DNA of 64,000 bases from Chitinilyticum aquatile DSM 21506. GTDB lineage: Bacteria > Pseudomonadota > Gammaproteobacteria > Burkholderiales > Chitinibacteraceae. The position numbers and the translations under genes are program-made. This document shows positions 1-8,305 of this stretch, piece after piece. The DNA lies in the NCBI RefSeq assembly GCF_000430805.1, contig NZ_KE387260.1, positions 124,001 to 188,000 on the forward strand. The letters run 5' to 3'. The first letter of the stretch is position 1; the number at the start of each line of letters is the position of its first letter. The notes beneath the pieces were generated by a model. The model was not told the origin of the DNA, did no database searches, and worked only from the letters and a program-made list of their open reading frames with translations.

Positions 1-675
1 CCAGGCTTCCGCTTCGCGGTTGACTTCGGCCGAGCTGCGGCCAGCGGTCGCAATCGGTGCACCGATGATCATGGTGATTTCGCCGGGATACTTCAGAAAG
101 GAATTGCGCGGCCAGAATTCGCCGGCATTGTGCGCCACCGGCACCACCGGCACGCCCAGATCCAGCGCGAGACGCGCACCGCCCTGCTGGTAGCGGCCGC
201 GCTCGCCCGGCGGCACGCGGGTGCCTTCGGGGAAAATGACGATCCAGAAGCCCTTGGCCAGGCGGTCACGGCCCTGCTCCATCAGTTTCTTGCCGGCTTC
301 CGAGCGCTTGCTGCGATCAATGGCGATCGGCGACAGGCAGCGCAGACCCCAGCCAAAAAACGGCAGCTTCAGCAACTCCTGCTTCAGCACCCACACCAGC
401 GGCGGCATGATGAGCTGCAGCGACAGGGTCTCCCACGCGCTCTGGTGCTTGCACAGCATCACCGCCGGGGCGATCTGCAGGTGTTCCAGCCCTTCGACAC
501 GATGCTTCAGCCCGCAGGTGATCCGCAGCCAGACGATCATGATTTTCGCCCAGCTCGCCATGATGCGGTAGCGCGGCAGCGGCGGCAGCAAGAGCAGGAA
601 GGTCGCCAGCAGGGCATAGAACGGCAGGGTGACAATCATGCCGAGCCAGTAGAGGCCGGAACGCAGCCAGATCAT
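1..675 (-). CDS. plsC: 1-acyl-sn-glycerol-3-phosphate acyltransferase (partial, C-terminus beyond left edge)
   Basis: Acylates lysophosphatidic acid to phosphatidic acid at the inner membrane. The frame is open from an ATG at 675 to the window edge, so the stop is missing. The N-terminus has a hydrophobic segment (about residues 5-30, ending LLLLPPLPRYR). It is followed by the family acyltransferase box KHQSAWETL, a variant of the HX4D motif with Glu, and by a later FPEGTR box that binds the acceptor phosphate. The PVVPVAHN stretch is also typical. It lies 59 bp downstream of gmhB on the same strand and probably ends a glyQ-lipoprotein-glyS-gmhB-plsC run. The family call is firm; the exact acyl preference is unknown. 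Confidence 0.9.
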   Translation of the reverse strand, partial: MIWLRSGLYWLGMIVTLPFYALLATFLLLLPPLPRYRIMASWAKIMIVWLRITCGLKHRVEGLEHLQIAPAVMLCKHQSAWETLSLQLIMPPLVWVLKQELLKLPFFGWGLRCLSPIAIDRSKRSEAGKKLMEQGRDRLAKGFWIVIFPEGTRVPPGERGRYQQGGARLALDLGVPVVPVAHNAGEFWPRNSFLKYPGEITMIIGAPIATAGRSSAEVNREAEAW

Positions 676-734
676 AGGAAAAGTCTCCGGTTCAGTCGCA
701 GGGGGCTGCGGTACAGCGCCCCGGAAAATATCGT

Positions 735-1286
735 TCAGTCCTGCAGCAGATCGGCCGCTACCGCAGCCAGATCGTCAAACACCAGTGTGCCTTCGGGCAG
801 ATTGCCACCGGCCTCGGTCTTGCGGCCATTGCCGGTACGCACAAGCACCGGACGGCCGCCGACCGCAGCGACTGCCTGCAGATCGCGCAGCGAATCGCCG
901 ACCATCACCAGCTGGCCGGCCGGCACGCCGTAGCGGCGCTGGATGTCGGTCAGCATGCCCGGAGAGGGCTTGCGGCACTCGCAGCCGGCTTCTGGTGTGT
1001 GCGGGCAGAAGAAAATGGCGGCAATATGCCCGCCCGCCTGCCCGACTTTGCGATGCATGCGCGCATGGATCTGGTTCAGCATGGCCACGTCATACATGCC
1101 GCGACCAACACCGCTCTGGTTGGTAGCCACCACGATCGTCCAGCCGGCTCGCGTGAGCTGGCTGATCGCCTCAAGGCTGCCCGGGATCGGCAGCCATTCT
1201 TCCGGTGACTTGATGTAATCGGGGCTGTCGTGATTGATCACCCCGTCACGATCGAGCACCAGCAGTTTCATGGCTGTCGTTCCCAT
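735..1286 (-). CDS. gmhB: D-glycero-beta-D-manno-heptose-1,7-bisphosphate 7-phosphatase
   Basis: HAD-superfamily phosphatase of about 183 residues that removes the C7 phosphate of heptose bisphosphate in ADP-heptose synthesis for the LPS inner core. Visible motifs are LDRDGVIN (HAD motif I, nucleophile Asp), ATNQSGVGRG (motif II) and MVGDSLRDL (motif IV). A Cys/His cluster, CPHTPEAGCECRKPSPG, matches the zinc site that separates GmhB from other HAD enzymes. Two starts are possible: the ATG at 1286 has a GGAG eight bases upstream overlapping the end of glyS, and the ATG at 1271 begins MKLLVLDRDG as in many homologues. The glyS stop is only 5 bp away, so the two genes are cotranscribed. Confidence 0.92.
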   Translation of the reverse strand: MGTTAMKLLVLDRDGVINHDSPDYIKSPEEWLPIPGSLEAISQLTRAGWTIVVATNQSGVGRGMYDVAMLNQIHARMHRKVGQAGGHIAAIFFCPHTPEAGCECRKPSPGMLTDIQRRYGVPAGQLVMVGDSLRDLQAVAAVGGRPVLVRTGNGRKTEAGGNLPEGTLVFDDLAAVAADLLQD

Positions 1287-1291
1287 CGCCC

Positions 1292-3361
1292 TTACTCCGC
1301 CAGCAGCGCCAGTTCGGCAACCGTATTCATCTGGCCAGCCAGCTGATTCAGCAGGGCCAGACGGTTGCCGCGCACCGCGAGATCGTCAGCCATCACCATC
1401 ACGCCGTCGAAGAAGGCATCCACCGGTGCCTTCAATGCCGCCAGTGCGGTCAATGCGCCGACGTAGTCACCGGCAGCCAGCAGCGGTGCTGCCTGTGCGG
1501 CAACGGCCTCGCTGGCCGCAGCCAGTGCACGCTCTTCATCCTGCGCAAACAGGGTGGCATTGAGCTGCGGCAGGTCGCCTTCGACCTTCTTCAGGATGTT
1601 GCGGATGCGCTTGTTGGCGGCAGCCAGCGAAGCCGCTTCCGGCAGCGCCTTGAATTCGGCCACGGCCGCCAGACGGGCCTGCACCTCATCCAGTTGTTCC
1701 GGGCGCTGCGCCAGCACGGCATCGATGTCGGCCGCCGGATAGTCGGCAGCCAGATAATTTTTCAGCCGGTCGAGCATGAAACCATACACACCGTCGACCG
1801 TACCGGCCGCAACGACGCCCGTCGGGAAGGTCGAGGCGGCAATCGTCAGCAGCTGACGCACATTCAGCGGCAGCTGCAGCAGCATGCGCAACACGCCCAG
1901 TGCAGCGCGACGCAGCGCGAACGGATCCTTGTCGCCGGTCGGAATCAGGCCGATGCCCCAGATGCCAACCAGGGTTTCCAGCTTGTCGGCCAGCGACACG
2001 GCTTGCGCCACCGCACCTTCCGGCAGGGTATCGCCAGCAAACTTTGGTTTGTAATGGGCTTCAACCGCATACGCCACCTCGGTATCTTCACCGTCGATGC
2101 GCGCGTAATACTGGCCCATGATGCCCTGCAGCTCCGGGAACTCGCCGACCATATCGGTCAGCAGGTCGGCCTTGGCCAGATAGGCGGCACGGGTCGCCTT
2201 CGCGGCATCGGAGCCCAACAGCTTGGCGATTTCGCCGGCGATGGTTTCCAGACGCGTCACGCGTTCGAGCTGCGAGCCGATCTTGTTGTGATAAACAACA
2301 TGGGCCAGCTTGCCGACACGAGCGTCGAGCTTTTGTTTCTGATCCTGCTCGAAGAAGAACTTGGCATCGCTCAAGCGCGCGCGCAGCACGCGGCTATTGC
2401 CGTTGACCACGTGCGAGGGGTCGGCAGGATCAATGTTCGACACCAGCAGATACTGGTTCATCAGGCGCCCATTGGCGTCCAGCAACGGAAAATACTTCTG
2501 GTTCTGCTGCATGGTCAGGATCAGGCATTCCTGCGGCACCTTGAGGAAATCGGCCTCGAACTCGCCCTGCAACACCACCGGCCACTCGACCAGCGCGGTC
2601 ACTTCGTCAAACAGCGCCGCATCAGCCGCGATGGTCGCATTCAGCTTCGCAGCGGCAAGAGCCAGCTGCTCGCCGATCTGCGCACGGCGCTCGGCAAAGC
2701 TGGCAACGACCTTGCCCTCAAGGCGCATCTTGCTTGCATATTCATCGGCGTGAGCAAAGCTCACTTCACCGGCAGAGAGGAAGCGGTGGCCGCGCGACAC
2801 ACGACCGGACTCCAGATGCAGGATTTTCGCCGGAACCACGTTTGCGCCGTGCAATACGGTCAGGCCGTGCACCGGGCGAATGAACATGCCGTCGCGATCA
2901 CCCCAGCGCATCATTTTCGGCGCCGGCAGTTTTTTCAGCGCAGCTTCGATGATGCCGGACAGCACAGCCGCCAGTGGCTCGCCTTGTTTCTGCGAACGGA
3001 AGATGAACACCTCCTGCTTGCCGTCGCTCCCTTTTTCCAGCTGATCCAGTTGATCCGCCGCCAGGCCGCAGCCGCGGGCGAAGCCCAGCAGCGCCGGCGT
3101 CGGCTGGCCATCCTTGAAACCGCTGGCCACCGCCGGCCCCTTCTTTTCGATCTGCTGGTCCGGCTGCACAGCCAGTACGCCTGGAATCGATACGGCCAGA
3201 CGGCGCGGCGAAGCATAGCTGGTGCACTCCGTACCCGCAGCAGCAAAACCGAGCTTGACCAGCTCTTCAGAAATTGCGGAGGAAAAGGCGGCCCCCAGCT
3301 TCGGCAGCGCCTTGGGCGGCAGTTCTTCGGTAAACAGTTCGATCAGTAGCGTTTCGCTCAT
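1292..3361 (-). CDS. glyS: Glycine--tRNA ligase beta subunit
   Basis: Beta chain (689 residues) of the bacterial alpha2beta2 glycyl-tRNA synthetase. It recognises tRNA-Gly while the GlyQ alpha chain activates glycine. The N-terminus LLIELFTEELPPKAL is the family hallmark, and GDRDGMFIRPVHGL, QNQKYFPL and YNKIGS-like blocks follow in the usual order. The reading frame extends 37 codons further upstream, but those codons overlap the lipoprotein gene, so the ATG at 3361 (MSETLLIELF) is taken as the start. It is separated from glyQ by a lipoprotein gene and is followed at 5 bp by gmhB. Confidence 0.96.
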   Translation of the reverse strand: MSETLLIELFTEELPPKALPKLGAAFSSAISEELVKLGFAAAGTECTSYASPRRLAVSIPGVLAVQPDQQIEKKGPAVASGFKDGQPTPALLGFARGCGLAADQLDQLEKGSDGKQEVFIFRSQKQGEPLAAVLSGIIEAALKKLPAPKMMRWGDRDGMFIRPVHGLTVLHGANVVPAKILHLESGRVSRGHRFLSAGEVSFAHADEYASKMRLEGKVVASFAERRAQIGEQLALAAAKLNATIAADAALFDEVTALVEWPVVLQGEFEADFLKVPQECLILTMQQNQKYFPLLDANGRLMNQYLLVSNIDPADPSHVVNGNSRVLRARLSDAKFFFEQDQKQKLDARVGKLAHVVYHNKIGSQLERVTRLETIAGEIAKLLGSDAAKATRAAYLAKADLLTDMVGEFPELQGIMGQYYARIDGEDTEVAYAVEAHYKPKFAGDTLPEGAVAQAVSLADKLETLVGIWGIGLIPTGDKDPFALRRAALGVLRMLLQLPLNVRQLLTIAASTFPTGVVAAGTVDGVYGFMLDRLKNYLAADYPAADIDAVLAQRPEQLDEVQARLAAVAEFKALPEAASLAAANKRIRNILKKVEGDLPQLNATLFAQDEERALAAASEAVAAQAAPLLAAGDYVGALTALAALKAPVDAFFDGVMVMADDLAVRGNRLALLNQLAGQMNTVAELALLAE

Positions 3362-3366
3362 TTCGC

Positions 3367-3888
3367 TTACTCTTCCTTGTCTTTTTTCGCGTCTTTCTCT
3401 GCCATGATCTTGCAGATCTGACGCACATAATCTTCGCCATAGCTGCCGGGGGCCGGCTGCTGGAAATCCCACTGGTAGCCGGGCACATCGAAGCGCTCGA
3501 CCAGATCGTCATCCTTGTCCCGCGTTTCCACCGCAATCAGCGCCATCTTGCCACTCTGGCAGTCAATGGCCTGCCGGCTGTACTTGTCGCGGTATTCCGC
3601 CTTCGAGTAGTAGAGGCCGTAGTCTTCCGAGCCGGCTTCCGGCTTCGGGTCAACCCTATCGGCCTTGTACTTCTGCCACATCCACGAATAGACGTAGCTG
3701 TCAGAGGCGTAATCGTCGTAGTGGCTGATCGAATTCACATCCACCAGAATGTCGTGATCAGGCTTGTTGCCGTACACGCGCCAGTCTGCCTTGGTGCCGG
3801 GCACGGGCGCCGGCCCCTCCAGTCCATCGTCGAACTTGCCGCAACCTGCCAGCAGCAGGGCGGGGATCAGCAGCAGGGCAGCACGCAT
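3367..3888 (-). CDS. Small predicted lipoprotein between glyQ and glyS
   Basis: A 173-residue protein with a lipoprotein signal (ALLLIPALLLAGC; the lipobox LAGC puts the lipidated Cys near residue 16). The mature part is charged and tyrosine-rich. Its order (W-R-V-Y, a VDVNSISH strand, a WMWQKY strand, one Cys in AIDCQSGKM, and a PGS...VRQICK end) resembles the surface-adhesin-E-like fold of small exported betaproteobacterial proteins. That assignment is an inference from pattern only. The two cysteines of the mature domain could form a disulphide. It lies 5 bp upstream of glyS and 32 bp downstream of glyQ, so it is probably co-transcribed with both although no link to tRNA charging is apparent. 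Confidence 0.75.
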   Translation of the reverse strand: MRAALLLIPALLLAGCGKFDDGLEGPAPVPGTKADWRVYGNKPDHDILVDVNSISHYDDYASDSYVYSWMWQKYKADRVDPKPEAGSEDYGLYYSKAEYRDKYSRQAIDCQSGKMALIAVETRDKDDDLVERFDVPGYQWDFQQPAPGSYGEDYVRQICKIMAEKDAKKDKEE

Positions 3889-3920
3889 CGGCAGGCTCCT
3901 TCAGACGGTTGGTCGCGCGC

Positions 3921-4808
3921 TTACTTCTGGCACATGGGGAAGCCAAGCAGCTCCCGGCTGGCGTAATAGGCCTGCGCCACACCGCGTGCCAGATTGCGGA
4001 TACGCCCAATGTAGGCCGCGCGCTCGGTTACCGAAATCGCGCCGCGCGCATCCAGCAGGTTGAAGGTGTGCGCGGCCTTCAGAATCATTTCGTAGGCCGG
4101 CAGCGGAATGCCGGCTTCCAGCAGCTTCTGCGCTTCGCCTTCGAAGCTGTTGAAGAGGCTGAGCAGCAGCTCGACGTTGGAGTGCTCGAAGTTGTACTTC
4201 GATTGCTCGACTTCGTTCTGGTGGTAGATGTCGCCGTAGGTGACGACCTGACCGTTCGGATACTTGGTCCAGATCAGGTCGTAGACGTTCTCCACGCCCT
4301 GCAGGTACATCGCCAGACGCTCGGTGCCGTAGGTGATTTCACCCAGCACCGGCTTGCAGTCCAGGCCGCCGACCTGCTGGAAATAGGTGAACTGGGTGAC
4401 TTCCATGCCGTTGAGCCACACTTCCCAGCCCAGACCCCAAGCGCCCAGCGTCGGGTTTTCCCAGTCGTCTTCGACGAAACGGATGTCGTGCACGGTCGGG
4501 TCGATACCCAGTTCCTTCAGCGAGCCGAGATAGAGATCAAGGATGTTGTCCGGGTTCGGCTTGAGCACCACCTGGAACTGGTAATAGTGCTGCAGGCGGT
4601 TCGGGTTTTCGCCATAGCGGCCATCCTTCGGGCGGCGGCTGGGCTGCACATAGGCGGCGTTCCACGGCTCCGGGCCGATGGCGCGCAGGAAGGTTGCGGT
4701 GTGGCTGGTGCCGGCACCCATTTCCATGTCATAGGGTTGCAGCAAGGCACAGCCCTGGCGGCCCCAGTAGTTCTGGAGCGTGAGGATGATTTCCTGAAAG
4801 GTCAGCAT
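3921..4808 (-). CDS. glyQ: Glycine--tRNA ligase alpha subunit
   Basis: Alpha chain (295 residues) of glycyl-tRNA synthetase, a class II catalytic core that forms glycyl-adenylate. Family blocks include [15 protein letters not shown] at the N-terminus, [38 protein letters not shown] (motif 2 region), [21 protein letters not shown] and [18 protein letters not shown]. The length equals the usual size. It is the promoter-proximal gene of the minus-strand run glyQ, lipoprotein, glyS, gmhB, plsC, and is divergent from the lytic transglycosylase gene across a 266 bp spacer. Confidence 0.97.
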   Translation of the reverse strand: MLTFQEIILTLQNYWGRQGCALLQPYDMEMGAGTSHTATFLRAIGPEPWNAAYVQPSRRPKDGRYGENPNRLQHYYQFQVVLKPNPDNILDLYLGSLKELGIDPTVHDIRFVEDDWENPTLGAWGLGWEVWLNGMEVTQFTYFQQVGGLDCKPVLGEITYGTERLAMYLQGVENVYDLIWTKYPNGQVVTYGDIYHQNEVEQSKYNFEHSNVELLLSLFNSFEGEAQKLLEAGIPLPAYEMILKAAHTFNLLDARGAISVTERAAYIGRIRNLARGVAQAYYASRELLGFPMCQK

Positions 4809-5074
4809 AGTTATGGTCCGCCGTTTGCGGCATATTCAATGGTTTAACCCACCGATTCTACTTGCTTTTGCTCCCCGCGGGGAATTGCGGACCGGCAAGG
4901 CGCCCCGTCTGGCCAACAAAACCCGGCACACAGGCAGGCGCAGCGCCGTCCGGCAGCCCGGCCCGGCCTGCCGCCAAATTGTGACATCGGCACACAGACA
5001 GAATGGCGTCAGTTAGCGTATTCTAGCCCGCAACCGATTGGCGACCCTTCACGCTTGGCGACAGACGCATTCCG
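4809..5074. other. Divergent intergenic spacer between glyQ and slt
   Basis: These 266 bases must hold the promoters for both the glyQ run (minus) and the slt run (plus). I see no convincing sigma-70 pair, no recognisable T-box or glycine riboswitch and no strong Shine-Dalgarno sequence in front of slt. No RNA gene is recognised. Confidence 0.5.
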
Positions 5075-6985
5075 ATGATGATGAAATACCTGATTACCCT
5101 CCCCTCCCTTATTCTTGCGGCCAGCGCCCATGCAGGCATTGATCTGGATACCCTGAAAAATGCAGCCAGAACCAGGGATGTGGCGACACTGGAAACACTG
5201 GTCGCCCAGAGCAAGGGCGACACGCTGGAGATGTACCCGCGCTACTACATGCTGAGCACGACACTGCGCGAAGCCAGCGAGGCGGATGCCAGTGACTTTC
5301 TGAAGCGCTACGACAACACGCCGCTGGCAGAGCGCTTCCGGGCGGAGTGGCTGAAGGAACTTGGCCGCCGTGGCAGCTGGGACAGTTTCGTGACGGAATA
5401 CGGCAAGTACGATGCACCGAACGCCGAACTGCAATGCCTGCGCGCGCAGGCGGGTCTCGCCCAGCAGCAGGCTGCGCCCGTTTCTGCTGCCCGCCCACTG
5501 TGGTTCAGCGACAAGGCCCAGGCCGATGCCTGCAATCCGGTGTTCGAAGCGCTCTTTGCCAGCGGCGAACTGACCCAGGCCGACGCGTGGGAGCGCATCC
5601 GTCTGGCGCTGGCGGCCAACCGGCCCGACTTTGCCAGGCAGCTGGCCGCGCGAGTCGGCAACCCAGCCGCGCTGGGTGACAAGGCACTGAAACAGGCGGC
5701 AGCCAATCCGGCAAAGACTCTGGCAAACCTCGACACCACGCAACGCGCGAACCGCGAACTGGCCCTGTTTGCACTGGAAGTGCTCGGCCGCAAGGACCCC
5801 GATTCCGCCTCCAGCCAGCTCGCCGCCATTGGCGCAGACTGGCCGGAAGCCGACCAGCGCTTTGCCTGGCAGCAGCTCGGCCTGACCGCCGCCCGCAAGC
5901 TGCACCCGCAAGCATCACAATGGCTGGCGCGCGGCTCGCTCGACGGCCTGAATGACGAAGATCGCGCCTGGTCGGTACGCGCTGCGCTGCGCAGTCAGGA
6001 CTGGGCAACTGTGCTCAAGCGCATCGACGCCTTGCCGGCCGAGCAGCAGCAGGACACCGCCTGGCGCTACTGGCGGGGCCGAGCACTGCAGGGGCTGGGC
6101 CGCAGTACTGATGCCGCAGCGCAATTCGGCCAGCTCACCGGCGGCACCGATTACTACAGCCTGCTGGCACGCGAGGAACTCGGCCAGCCACTGCAGCTGC
6201 CGCCTGCCAGCCGCGTCAGCGAAGACGACATCCGGCAGGTCCGCAACATCCCGGGCTTCAAGCGCGCACTTGAGCTGTATGCACAGAACTGGAAGGTGGA
6301 AGGTGCCCGCGAGTGGAACTGGGCAGTCCGCAGCCTGAATACCGATGCACAGTACCTCGCCGCTTCTGAGCTGGCCCGCCGCGAAGGCTGGAATGACCGC
6401 AGCATCTATACGGCCGACCGCACCAGGGCGCAGCACGACTTCAATCTGCGCTACCCGTCCCCATGGCGCAACCATATCCAGACCTACGCGGCTGACAATG
6501 ATCTCGAATCGGCCTGGGTACTGGGCATCATCCGTCAGGAAAGCCGTTTCGTGATGGATGCCAAATCGAGCGCCGGCGCGGCCGGTCTGATGCAGCTGAT
6601 GCCGGCCACCGCCAAATGGTCGGCCAAGCGTGCCGGAATCAGCGATTTCACGCCCTCGCAGGTGACCGATCCCGAGGTCAATGTCGCACTCGGCACCACC
6701 TACATGAACTATCTGCAGGGACGTTTTGCCGGCAACCAGATTCTCTCGACCGCCGGCTACAATGCCGGCCCCGGCAATGCCAGCAAATGGCAGACCAGCC
6801 AGCCGCTGGATGCTACGATTTACATCGAGACCATCCCGTTTACCGAAACGCGCGAATACGTCAAACGGGTCAGTGCCAATGCCACGGTCTACGCGCAGTT
6901 GCTCAACCAGGGCGAAACCCGCCTGAAAGCCCGCCTGCAGCCGATCGCGGCCAAGGGCAATCCGGTCAACGACGGCGCGCCCTGA
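5075..6985 (+). CDS. slt: Soluble lytic murein transglycosylase (Slt70-type, family 1)
   Basis: Periplasmic enzyme that cleaves the MurNAc-GlcNAc bond of peptidoglycan with formation of 1,6-anhydroMurNAc. The 636 residues begin with a Sec signal peptide (cleavage likely after SAHA). A long helical superhelix domain follows (about residues 25-450), then a C-terminal SLT domain with IIRQESRF (catalytic Glu489), AGLMQLMPATA and YNAGPGN. Size and order match Slt70. Three ATG codons sit in tandem at 5075, so the exact start is uncertain, and no good ribosome site is visible. It heads a plus-strand run with the RRM-like gene and ldhA and acts in wall turnover together with RlpA and the Mre/PBP2 machinery further along. 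Confidence 0.95.
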   Translation: MMMKYLITLPSLILAASAHAGIDLDTLKNAARTRDVATLETLVAQSKGDTLEMYPRYYMLSTTLREASEADASDFLKRYDNTPLAERFRAEWLKELGRRGSWDSFVTEYGKYDAPNAELQCLRAQAGLAQQQAAPVSAARPLWFSDKAQADACNPVFEALFASGELTQADAWERIRLALAANRPDFARQLAARVGNPAALGDKALKQAAANPAKTLANLDTTQRANRELALFALEVLGRKDPDSASSQLAAIGADWPEADQRFAWQQLGLTAARKLHPQASQWLARGSLDGLNDEDRAWSVRAALRSQDWATVLKRIDALPAEQQQDTAWRYWRGRALQGLGRSTDAAAQFGQLTGGTDYYSLLAREELGQPLQLPPASRVSEDDIRQVRNIPGFKRALELYAQNWKVEGAREWNWAVRSLNTDAQYLAASELARREGWNDRSIYTADRTRAQHDFNLRYPSPWRNHIQTYAADNDLESAWVLGIIRQESRFVMDAKSSAGAAGLMQLMPATAKWSAKRAGISDFTPSQVTDPEVNVALGTTYMNYLQGRFAGNQILSTAGYNAGPGNASKWQTSQPLDATIYIETIPFTETREYVKRVSANATVYAQLLNQGETRLKARLQPIAAKGNPVNDGAP

Positions 6986-7037
6986 ATGGCCGCCGTTGTA
7001 TCGCACGCTAACCGCTCACCACTCTGGAGTGCCAGCC

Positions 7038-7289
7038 ATGCAAATCATGATCACCAATCTGCCGCCGGATACCACCGTCGACTCCGTTACCGAACTGCTG
7101 CACAAGGATCTCGGACTGCACGCCGCTCACGACATTACGCTGGCACCCGGCCTGGGTGAGCGCATAGCCGCCCTGTTCCGGCTGGATGCGGGTGATGCGG
7201 CAGTCCATGCCGTCATCGAAAAGCTCAATGGCCATCACTGGCAGGGCCATACCCTGGGCGCCAGTCACGCCAGCATGTTCAAGGAATGA
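7038..7289 (+). CDS. Small RRM-like (RNA-recognition-motif) protein
   Basis: An 83-residue protein whose pattern fits a single RRM. MQIMITNLPPDTT matches beta-1 with an RNP2-like ITNLPP, TVDSVTELLHKDLG is a helix, ERIAALFRLD stands where RNP1/beta-3 should be, and AAVHAVIEKLNGHHWQGHTLG is the typical second helix and beta-4 (the ALNG pattern). RNP1 lacks the usual aromatic pair, so RNA binding is not certain. The ATG at 7038 follows GGAG at a good distance. It sits 52 bp after slt and 14 bp before ldhA, so it is probably co-expressed with ldhA. Family-level inference only. Confidence 0.7.
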   Translation: MQIMITNLPPDTTVDSVTELLHKDLGLHAAHDITLAPGLGERIAALFRLDAGDAAVHAVIEKLNGHHWQGHTLGASHASMFKE

Positions 7290-7303
7290 GCGGAGATAAA
7301 CAC

Positions 7304-8305
7304 ATGCGTATTGCGGTCTTCGACAGCAAACCCTATGACGAGCAGGCCCTGAACGAAGCCAATGCAGCACACGGCTACGAACTGGCCTTTTTTGGTGACC
7401 GCCTAAGCCGCAGCACCGTGCCACTGGCGGCCGGCTTCGATGTTGTCTGCCCCTTCGTCAACGACCGTGTTGACGCCTGCACGCTCGAGCAACTTGCCCA
7501 GCTGGGCGTAAAGCTGGTGGCACTGCGCTGCGCCGGTTTCAACAATGTGGATCTGGCGGCGGCAGAAAAATACGGCATCCGCGTCGTCCGTGTTCCCGCC
7601 TATTCGCCGGAAGCCACCGCCGAGCATGCCTTTGCCCTGCTGCTGACGCTCACGCGCAAGACGCACCGTGCATTCAACCGCGTACGCGACGGCAACTTCT
7701 CGCTTGATGGCCTCGTCGGCTTCACGCTGCATGGCAAGACCTTCGGCGTGATCGGCACCGGCAAGATCGGCCAGGCCTGCATCCGCATCGCGCGCGGCTT
7801 CGGCTGCCGGGTGCTGGCGTACGACCTGTACCCGAACGCCGCGCTGGCCGCCGAGCTGGGCTTCGAATACGCCAGCCTCGACGAGATTTTCCCGCAAGCC
7901 GACATTCTCTCGCTGCATGCCCCGCTGATGGCCAACACCCATCATCTGGTCAACGCGACCAGCATCGCCCGCATGAAACGCGGCGTGGTGCTGATCAACA
8001 CCAGCCGCGGCGGGCTGGTCGACAGCCAGGCGCTGCTCGATGCACTGAAAGACGGACAGATCGGCGGTGTCGGCATGGATGTGTACGAGCATGAGGAAGG
8101 CGTCTTCTTCGAAGACCTCTCCGGCGAAGCGCTGATGGACGACATCCTCGCCCGCCTGACCACCTTCCCCAATGTGATGATCACCTCGCACCAGGGTTAT
8201 CTCACTACCGAGGCGCTCGCCAACATCGCCGGCACGGTATTCGGCAATGTGGCCGACTTTGCCGCCGGCAAGCCGCTCGTCAACGAGGTCCGCGCCGGTG
8301 CGTAA
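7304..8305 (+). CDS. ldhA: D-lactate dehydrogenase (fermentative, LdhA-type 2-hydroxyacid dehydrogenase)
   Basis: NADH-dependent reduction of pyruvate to D-lactate in the cytoplasm. At 333 residues it has normal family length. The NAD-binding signature GVIGTGKIGQA and the three catalytic positions are present: Arg in NTSRGGLVD, Glu in DVYEHEEG and His in TSHQGYLT. The LdhA-specific N-terminus (AVFDSKPYDEQALNEAN) and the FFEDLSGEALMDD insertion separate it from glycerate or erythronate dehydrogenases. GGAG precedes the ATG at 7304. Its last bases overlap the GTG start of the sensor kinase, so the two-component pair is probably translated from the same message. Confidence 0.93.
   Translation: MRIAVFDSKPYDEQALNEANAAHGYELAFFGDRLSRSTVPLAAGFDVVCPFVNDRVDACTLEQLAQLGVKLVALRCAGFNNVDLAAAEKYGIRVVRVPAYSPEATAEHAFALLLTLTRKTHRAFNRVRDGNFSLDGLVGFTLHGKTFGVIGTGKIGQACIRIARGFGCRVLAYDLYPNAALAAELGFEYASLDEIFPQADILSLHAPLMANTHHLVNATSIARMKRGVVLINTSRGGLVDSQALLDALKDGQIGGVGMDVYEHEEGVFFEDLSGEALMDDILARLTTFPNVMITSHQGYLTTEALANIAGTVFGNVADFAAGKPLVNEVRAGA

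Noticed and set aside
8247-8297. Upstream ATG start for the sensor kinase
   Set aside because: It lies wholly inside ldhA and adds a low-complexity leader; the GTG at 8298 has a ribosome site and the stop-start overlap typical of coupled genes.
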